DNA from: Phenylobacterium sp. | GTDB taxonomy: Bacteria > Pseudomonadota > Alphaproteobacteria > Caulobacterales > Caulobacteraceae | Length of the DNA stretch: 13,231 nucleotides | Assembly: GCA_028290925.1 (NCBI GenBank) | Contig: JAQGIX010000383.1 | Location: 1 to 13,231, forward strand | Reading direction: 5' to 3' | In this document: in pieces, positions 9,408 through 13,231 of the stretch | How positions within the stretch are numbered: the stretch's first letter is position 1 | Layout: the number at the start of each line of letters is the position of its first letter | Program-made: the position numbers and the translations under genes | Notes under the pieces: model-generated | Seen by the model: only the letters and a program-made list of their open reading frames with translations | What the model was told of the DNA's origin: nothing | Databases searched by the model: none

Positions 9408-10529
9408 CTACCGCTTGCGGACGAACACCGTGCCGGCGGAATAGCCCGCGCCGAACGAGCAGATCAGGCCGGTGTCGCCGGGGGCGAAGTCGTCGTTGGC
9501 CTTGTGGAAGGCGATGATCGAGCCGGCCGAGGAGGTGTTGGCGTATTCGTCGAGGATGATGACGTTCTCGCCCGGCGCCGGGTCGCGGCCCAGCACGCGG
9601 CGGCCGATCATCTCGTTCATGTTGATGTTGGCCTGGTGCAGCCACAGGCGCTTCAGCGCCGTGGGATCGATCCCCAGATCGGCGGCGTGCTCGACGATCA
9701 TCTCGGAGACCATCGGCACCACCTCGCGGAACACCTTGCGGCCCTCCTGCATGAACAGCTTGTCCTTCTGGCCGACGCCCTCGGGCGCCCCGCGGTTCAG
9801 GAAGCCGAAATTGTTGCGGATGTTGTTGGAGAACTGGGTCTTCAGCCGCGTGCCGAGGATCTCCCAGCCGGCGCCCTCGTCGGCCGCGTCCGCCCGCTCG
9901 ACGATGGCGGCGGTGGCCACGTCGCCGAAGATGAAGTGGCTGTCGCGGTCACGGAAATTCAGGTGGCCGGAGCAGATCTCCGGATTGACCATCAGCACCG
10001 CGCGCGCCGAGCCGGAGGCGATGAAGTCGTGCGCCGTCTTCAGCCCGAAGGTGGCCGAGGAGCACGCGACGTTCATGTCGAAGGCGAATCCTTCGATGCC
10101 CAAGGCCTGCTGCACCTCGATGGCCATGGCCGGATAGGCGCGCTGCATGTTGGAGGCGGCGCAGATCACCGCGTCGATCCCGGAGGCGGGCTTGCCCCAG
10201 CGGGCCAGCGCGTCCTTGGCGGCTTCCACCGCGATCTCGGCGAGGATCGACAGCTCCTCGTTGGACCGCTCCGCGATCGCCGGGCGCATCAGCTCGGGGT
10301 CCATCAGGCCGGTCTTGTCGACCACGAATCGCGACTTGATGCCGGAGGCCTTCTCGATGAACTCCGCCGAGGAGGGGGTCAGCGCCTCGATCCGGCCGGC
10401 GGCGATGGCCTCGGCGTTGGCGGCGTTGAACCGCGCGACGTAGGTGTTGAAGGTCTCCACCAACTCGGCGTTCGATAGGCTCTGGGGCGGGGTGTAGAGC
10501 CCCGTGGCGGCGATCACGGCGTCCGGCAA
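9408..10529 (-). CDS. Beta-ketoacyl-ACP synthase III, beta-ketodecanoyl-ACP synthase type
   Basis: The 373-residue product is a thiolase-fold KAS III condensing enzyme. The catalytic triad is Cys156 (NVACSSATFG), His298 (LHQANINMNE) and Asn331 (EYANTSSAGS). From memory it closely resembles Pseudomonas aeruginosa PA3286, which condenses octanoyl-CoA with malonyl-ACP to 3-oxodecanoyl-ACP and so moves beta-oxidation products into fatty acid synthesis. Shared stretches include ATGLYTPPQSLSNAELVETF, EALTPSSAEFIEKASGIKSR and NPEICSGHLNFRDRDSHFIF, and the distinctive 40-residue N-terminal insertion is present. Octanoyl specificity here is inference from this likeness. The start chosen is TTG 10529: GGAGGG (10536-10541) lies six bases upstream, and the protein then begins PDAVIAATGLYTPP, as in the family. 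A GTG at 10565 overlaps the promoter -10. A GTG at 10517 lacks a ribosome site. It is monocistronic. Confidence 0.92.
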   Translation of the reverse strand: MPDAVIAATGLYTPPQSLSNAELVETFNTYVARFNAANAEAIAAGRIEALTPSSAEFIEKASGIKSRFVVDKTGLMDPELMRPAIAERSNEELSILAEIAVEAAKDALARWGKPASGIDAVICAASNMQRAYPAMAIEVQQALGIEGFAFDMNVACSSATFGLKTAHDFIASGSARAVLMVNPEICSGHLNFRDRDSHFIFGDVATAAIVERADAADEGAGWEILGTRLKTQFSNNIRNNFGFLNRGAPEGVGQKDKLFMQEGRKVFREVVPMVSEMIVEHAADLGIDPTALKRLWLHQANINMNEMIGRRVLGRDPAPGENVIILDEYANTSSAGSIIAFHKANDDFAPGDTGLICSFGAGYSAGTVFVRKR

Positions 10530-10555
10530 AGCGGGCCCTCCACTGAAGAGGCGGA

Positions 10556-10583
10556 GTGATAGCACGCGTCAGAAATGGGTCAC
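10556..10583 (-). promoter_or_regulatory. Candidate housekeeping promoter of the KAS III gene
   Basis: On the minus strand, GCTATCAC (10563-10556) matches 7 of 8 positions of the Caulobacter -10 consensus GCTANAWC as I recall it. GTGACCC (10583-10577) matches 5 of 7 of TTGACGS, with a 13-nt gap inside the allowed 10-14. Transcription would begin near 10549, about 20 nt upstream of the TTG start, so the GTG at 10565 would not be in the message. Confidence 0.5.
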
Positions 10584-10590
10584 CAGCCGA

Positions 10591-10608
10591 TGTGGCCGCA
10601 GGGCCACA
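10591..10608. repeat. Perfect TGTGGCC inverted repeat between divergent genes
   Basis: TGTGGCC (10591-10597) and GGCCACA (10602-10608) form a perfect 7-bp dyad around GCAG. A third copy of TGTGGCC stands at 10662-10668. The dyad lies just upstream of the candidate KAS III promoter and before the beta-barrel gene, where an operator for a dimeric regulator could sit. In GC-rich DNA this could also be chance or an RNA hairpin. Confidence 0.35.
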
Positions 10609-10684
10609 GGCGCCGGCCCGTCACAGCTTTGCCGCAGAACCAACCCACCGCCGCCGGGGTTTGTGGCCCACCTGCGGGAGGCTC

Positions 10685-10711
10685 ATGGGGGAGCTGTTCG
10701 CGTACGAGTAG
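10685..10711 (+). CDS. Possible 8-codon leader ORF upstream of the beta-barrel gene
   Basis: ATG 10685 opens a short frame encoding MGELFAYE that stops at TAG 10709-10711. GGGAGG (10676-10681) lies three bases before the ATG, which is close but usable. The TAG overlaps the AGGAG (10710-10714) that serves the next gene, so ribosomes ending here would sit on that ribosome-binding site. This could couple or regulate translation of the beta-barrel gene. No transcription start is known, and an 8-codon frame may be chance. Confidence 0.3.
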   Translation: MGELFAYE

Positions 10712-10724
10712 GAGTTCTAAAAAA

Positions 10725-11306
10725 ATGAAAGCTCTCATGGCTGCGGCGTCCGCCGCCGTTATCGTGTCCGCTATGCCCGTGATCGCCGCGGCGCAGACCG
10801 CCGTCCCGACCGGGGTCTATGGCACCATCGGCTACGACGACACCCACGACACCGGGGCCAACCTGGGGGCCATCCAGGGCCGCCTCGGCTACCGCTTCAA
10901 CAACTGGCTGGGCGTCGAGGGCGAACTGGCTGGCGGGGTGAAGAGCGACAACGTCTCCACGACCGTGGGGACCACCACCGTCACCGGCAAGGCGAAGATC
11001 TCCCACCAGGAGGCGATCTACGGGGTGGGCTTCCTGCCGCTGGGGACCAACTGGGACCTGATCGGCCGGGTCGGCTACGGCCACACCAAGGCCAAGATCG
11101 ACAGCGCCACCGTGACCGGCCCCGGCGTGTCGGCCAGCAACCTGTCGGCTTCCGGGGACGGCAATTCCTGGAACGTCGGCGCGGGCGCCCAGTACCACTG
11201 GGACGGCATGAACGGCGTCCGCGCCGACTACACGCGCGAGGAGTTCACGGGCAACAGCTCGGGACACGCCGACGTCTGGGCGATCGCCTACAGCCATAGG
11301 TTCTAG
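10725..11306 (+). CDS. Outer-membrane beta-barrel (porin-like) protein
   Basis: The 193-residue product has a signal peptide at 1-23 (MKALM, hydrophobic stretch, IAAA before Gln24). The mature part has alternating beta-strand patterns: GVYGTIGYD (30-38), IQGRLGYRFNNWLGVEGELAGG (50-71), EAIYGVGFLPLG (96-107), WDLIGRVGYGH (110-120), WNVGAGAQYHW (149-159), NGVRADYTREEF (163-174) and HADVWAIAYSHRF (181-193). It ends in a terminal Phe, the classical signal for BamA-dependent insertion. This fits the OMP_b-brl/OmpA-like small barrel family with about eight strands. ATG 10725 follows AGGAG (10710-10714) by 10 nt and an A-rich spacer. Gly and Thr are common, and there is no cysteine in the mature part. 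The role (structural, small pore or adhesion) cannot be told from sequence. An intrinsic terminator follows at 11335. Confidence 0.9.
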   Translation: MKALMAAASAAVIVSAMPVIAAAQTAVPTGVYGTIGYDDTHDTGANLGAIQGRLGYRFNNWLGVEGELAGGVKSDNVSTTVGTTTVTGKAKISHQEAIYGVGFLPLGTNWDLIGRVGYGHTKAKIDSATVTGPGVSASNLSASGDGNSWNVGAGAQYHWDGMNGVRADYTREEFTGNSSGHADVWAIAYSHRF

Positions 11307-11334
11307 GCCAGCGACGACCAGCGAAGACGGATCG

Positions 11335-11364
11335 GCCCTCTCCGGACCCCCGGGGAGGGCTTTT
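11335..11364 (+). terminator. Intrinsic terminator of the beta-barrel gene
   Basis: GCCCTCTCC (11335-11343) pairs with GGGGAGGGC (11352-11360), giving nine pairs with one T-G wobble and an eight-base loop, followed by TTTTCCTT. It lies 28 nt after the beta-barrel stop codon. The T-run is short but the stem is GC-rich. Confidence 0.75.
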
Positions 11365-11366
11365 CC

Positions 11367-11392
11367 TTGACCGGACGGCCCCCGGCTCGCGA
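11367..11392 (+). promoter_or_regulatory. Weak candidate promoter for the two-gene membrane unit
   Basis: TTGACCG (11367-11373) matches 6 of 7 of the Caulobacter -35 consensus. After 11 nt GCTCGCGA (11385-11392) keeps only the GCT of the -10 consensus. It starts two bases after the terminator T-run, where a promoter for the next unit would be expected. The -35 is good and the -10 poor. Confidence 0.3.
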
Positions 11393-11409
11393 CATAGGGC
11401 GCGGAGGAC

Positions 11410-11808
11410 ATGTCAGTGCTGAGCCAAGCCTTCCTGGTCCAGGTGGCCGCCTCCGGGGCGGCGGTGGCGGCGCTGGTGGGCCTGGCCGCCTGGGCGCGCA
11501 TCGCCCGGCCGCTCAATCCGCTGGATGACGCGACCGCCCGCTTCTACCTGGGCGAAGAGTTCCCCGGCTGCCCCATCGAGCGGCTGTGGGTGGCGACCGA
11601 CGGGGCCGGCGCGCTGGCCAGGTCGGGCGCCTCGGCCCTGGTGCTCTGCCGGCTGGGCGACGCCTATGTGGCCCGCCAGATCCCCTGGGCCCAGGCCATG
11701 GCCGCGGCGTTCCGCAACGGCCAGATCACCCTCGACCTCGCCGACGTGGCCGCGCCCAGGGCGGTGATCACGCTGCCGGCCTGGCCGCCCGCGGATCTCG
11801 CCGCATGA
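11410..11808 (+). CDS. Uncharacterised protein with one N-terminal membrane helix
   Basis: The 132-residue product has one hydrophobic segment (about 8-29) followed by AWARIARPLNPLDDATARFYLGEE. A compact, probably beta-rich domain comes next, with CPIERLWVATDGAGALAR (54-71), ALVLCRLGDAYVARQIPW (76-93) and ITLDLADVAAPRAVITLP (106-123). I recognise no named family; the alternating strand pattern could suit a small PH-like or similar sensor fold, which is a guess. With a single helix and short N-terminus, the domain would probably face the cytoplasm, but topology is uncertain. ATG 11410 is only one or two bases after GGAGGA (11403-11408), too close; GTG 11416 is seven bases away and may be the real start. 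The stop overlaps the hydroxylase ATG (ATGA, 11805-11808), so the two proteins are probably made together and may work together. Confidence 0.8.
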   Translation: MSVLSQAFLVQVAASGAAVAALVGLAAWARIARPLNPLDDATARFYLGEEFPGCPIERLWVATDGAGALARSGASALVLCRLGDAYVARQIPWAQAMAAAFRNGQITLDLADVAAPRAVITLPAWPPADLAA

Positions 11809-12725
11809 CCAGCCCCGCGTTCGACCCGGTCACGCTCGCCACGCCGTTCTTCATCCTGACCGTGATCCTGGAGATCGGCCTTGGCCGCCTGAACAAGGTG
11901 AAGGCCAACTACGAGACCAAGGACACCGCGGTGTCGCTGCTGATGGGGCTGGGCTCGACCATCGCCGGCGTGATGATCGCCGGCGTCAGCTTCGCCGCCA
12001 GCCTGTGGGTCTACCAGCACCGGCTGTTCAACATCCCCATGACGGCGATCTGGGCCTGGGCGGCGGTCTTCCTGCTGGAAGACCTGACCTACTACGGGTT
12101 CCACCGGCTGAGCCACGAGCGGCGCATCTGGTGGGCGGCGCACGTCAACCACCACTCGAGCACCCACTACAACCTCTCGACCGCGCTACGTCAGACCTGG
12201 ACCGGCGGCATCGCCGGGACCTGGGCGCTGTGGCTGCCGCTGTCGCTGCTGGGCTTCCCGCCGGCCATGGTGGCCATCGAGAAGGGCATCAGCCTGGTCT
12301 ACCAGTACTGGATCCACACCGAGGCGATCCGCCGGCTGCCGCGCTGGTTCGAGGCGGTGTTCAACACGCCCTCGCATCACCGGGTGCACCATGCCAGGAA
12401 CCCGCGCTACCTGGACCGCAACTACGCGGGCATCCTGATCGTCTGGGACCGGCTGTTCGGCTCCTTCCAGCCGGAGCTGGACGCCGAGCCGTGCCGCTAC
12501 GGGATCGTCAAGAACCTCGGCACCTTCAACATCTTCCGGGTCGCCTTCCACGAGTGGATCGCCATCGGCCTGGACCTGGTGCGCCAGCCCCGCCACGCCC
12601 TGGGCTGGCTGTTCGGCCCGCCCGGCTGGAGCCCCGACGGCAGCCGCGAGACCAGCGCGGCGATCAAGGCGCGGTGGGAAGCCGGGCAAACGGCTCCGGA
12701 ACAGACCAAGGCCCGCGCGGCCTAA
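11805..12725 (+). CDS. Fatty acid hydroxylase / sterol desaturase family membrane di-iron enzyme
   Basis: This 306-residue protein belongs to the fatty acid hydroxylase superfamily (PF04116 type), integral-membrane non-haem di-iron oxygenases. The histidine boxes are HRLSH (100-104), HVNHH (113-117) and HHRVHH (191-196, containing HxxHH at 192-196), plus His171 in YWIHTE. Membrane segments are at about 11-27, 41-70, 81-97, 134-156 and possibly near 250. The family hydroxylates or desaturates lipids, sterols, carotenoids or alkyl-glycerols; the substrate here is not visible, and a lipid or hopanoid substrate is as likely as a sterol. From memory, the spacing of the boxes and the NTPSHHRVHHARN motif resemble the bacterial group related to alkylglycerol monooxygenase. 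ATG 11805 overlaps the previous stop by four bases, a strong sign of translational coupling. The stop overlaps that of the convergent regulator gene. Confidence 0.92.
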   Translation: MTSPAFDPVTLATPFFILTVILEIGLGRLNKVKANYETKDTAVSLLMGLGSTIAGVMIAGVSFAASLWVYQHRLFNIPMTAIWAWAAVFLLEDLTYYGFHRLSHERRIWWAAHVNHHSSTHYNLSTALRQTWTGGIAGTWALWLPLSLLGFPPAMVAIEKGISLVYQYWIHTEAIRRLPRWFEAVFNTPSHHRVHHARNPRYLDRNYAGILIVWDRLFGSFQPELDAEPCRYGIVKNLGTFNIFRVAFHEWIAIGLDLVRQPRHALGWLFGPPGWSPDGSRETSAAIKARWEAGQTAPEQTKARAA

Positions 12726-13231
12726 TCCCGCAACAATGGAAGCGAAAGCCCGGAGACGGGCCGGGCGCTGAGCAGCTCCTTCTTGAAGCGGAACAGCTCG
12801 GCGGGCCTGCCGCCGGTGTCGGCGTCCATGCGGCCGAGGCCCTCGACCAGCTCGGCGCGTTCCAGGGCGCGGCGGAAGTTCTGCTTGTGCAGCGGCACGC
12901 CGGCGACCGCTTCCACCGCCCGCTGCAGGGCCGACAGGGTGAAGGCCTCGCCCATCAGCTCGAAGATCACCGGGCGGTACTTGATCTTGCCCCTGAGGCG
13001 CGAGACGGCGGTCGCCAGGATCCGGCGGTGGTCGGAGAACATCGGCTCGCCCACCGCGGCGGCGAGGTCGCGGGCGAGCGGCGCGGTGTCGGCGCGGTCG
13101 CGGGCCACCTCCTGGGCCAGGCCGGCCTCGTACAGCAGTTCGTAGCGCTCCAGCACCCGCTCCTCGTTCCACGGCGCGCCGTCGAGGGCGAAGGCCAGCC
13201 GCGCCCGGGCCAGCCGCTGCGGCGCGTCGGC
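12722..13231 (-). CDS. Nudix-related transcriptional regulator (NrtR-like), C-terminal part
   Basis: The last 169 codons are in the window and the frame is open to its edge, so the N-terminal Nudix-like domain lies outside. The visible part starts ADAPQRLARARLAFALDGAPWNEERVLERYELLYEAGL and contains the winged-helix domain: SRLRGKIKYRPVIFELMGEAFTLSALQRAVEAVAGVPLHKQNFRRALE (77-124) and a GGRPAELFRFK wing (140-150). This layout is characteristic of NrtR-type regulators, which bind ADP-ribose or related nucleotides and control NAD metabolism genes. In alphaproteobacteria related proteins are often annotated NAD regulator; the true ligand and targets here are not visible. A GTG inside the frame at 13156 is not the start, since the conserved sequence continues upstream of it. 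The TAG stop (12724-12722) overlaps the hydroxylase TAA. No NAD gene is within the window. Confidence 0.85.
   Translation of the reverse strand, partial: ADAPQRLARARLAFALDGAPWNEERVLERYELLYEAGLAQEVARDRADTAPLARDLAAAVGEPMFSDHRRILATAVSRLRGKIKYRPVIFELMGEAFTLSALQRAVEAVAGVPLHKQNFRRALERAELVEGLGRMDADTGGRPAELFRFKKELLSARPVSGLSLPLLRD

Noticed and set aside
8934..10478. A plus-strand open frame of about 514 codons over the end of the protease gene and opposite the KAS III gene.
   Set aside because: It conflicts with two well-supported genes and runs straight through the intergenic hairpin; its composition is that of a shadow frame.
12186..13172. A minus-strand open frame of about 328 codons across the hydroxylase and regulator genes.
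   Set aside because: It is out of frame with the regulator and antisense to the hydroxylase; its Arg/Gly/Pro-rich composition shows no fold.

Overview
The window looks like chromosomal DNA of a high-GC alphaproteobacterium, most likely a member of Caulobacteraceae (Caulobacter/Phenylobacterium-like). This is inferred from the very high third-position GC, the separate alpha and beta chains of glycyl-tRNA synthetase directly followed by pyruvate phosphate dikinase, an NrtR-like regulator in the alphaproteobacterial style, and promoter-like sites that fit the Caulobacter housekeeping consensus as I remember it. No phage genes, transposons, CRISPR arrays, tRNA or rRNA genes were seen. It reads as ordinary core-genome DNA with several unusual local arrangements.

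Layout. (1) 1-984: the 3' end of a fasciclin-domain protein gene, then a small exported Ser/Thr-rich protein, closed by a strong intrinsic terminator. (2) 1073-7214: a tight same-strand cluster glyQ-glyS-ppdK-GNAT. Its junctions are a 1-nt overlap, a 5-nt gap and a 3-nt gap, so the genes are probably co-transcribed. The candidate glyQ promoter is interleaved with the upstream terminator. The GNAT gene seems to start at CTG and shares the ppdK frame across a single TAG. (3) 7211-8020, minus strand: a membrane protein that looks like only the C-terminal half of a larger one; it converges on the GNAT gene, and both stop codons lie in one CTAG. (4) 8149-9348: a Ste24-type M48 membrane protease, separated by a long hairpin from the convergent gene 9408-10529, a beta-ketodecanoyl-ACP synthase-type KAS III. 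(5) 10725-11306: a small outer-membrane beta-barrel protein, with a possible 8-codon leader ORF upstream and a terminator downstream. (6) 11410-12725: a translationally coupled pair, an uncharacterised one-TM protein and a fatty acid hydroxylase/sterol desaturase family enzyme. (7) 12722-13231, minus strand: the C-terminal part of a Nudix-related (NrtR-like) regulator, again convergent with overlapping stops.

Functionally, the window joins translation (glycyl-tRNA charging), central carbon metabolism (pyruvate/PEP interconversion), fatty acid or lipid metabolism (KAS III, di-iron hydroxylase) and envelope functions (fasciclin, beta-barrel, membrane protease). I found no clear new multi-gene defence or mobile system. 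The best leads are the terminator/promoter overlap before glyQ, the CTG-start/in-frame-stop arrangement after ppdK, the truncated-looking membrane gene, the leader ORF before the beta-barrel gene, and the small unknown membrane protein coupled to the hydroxylase.
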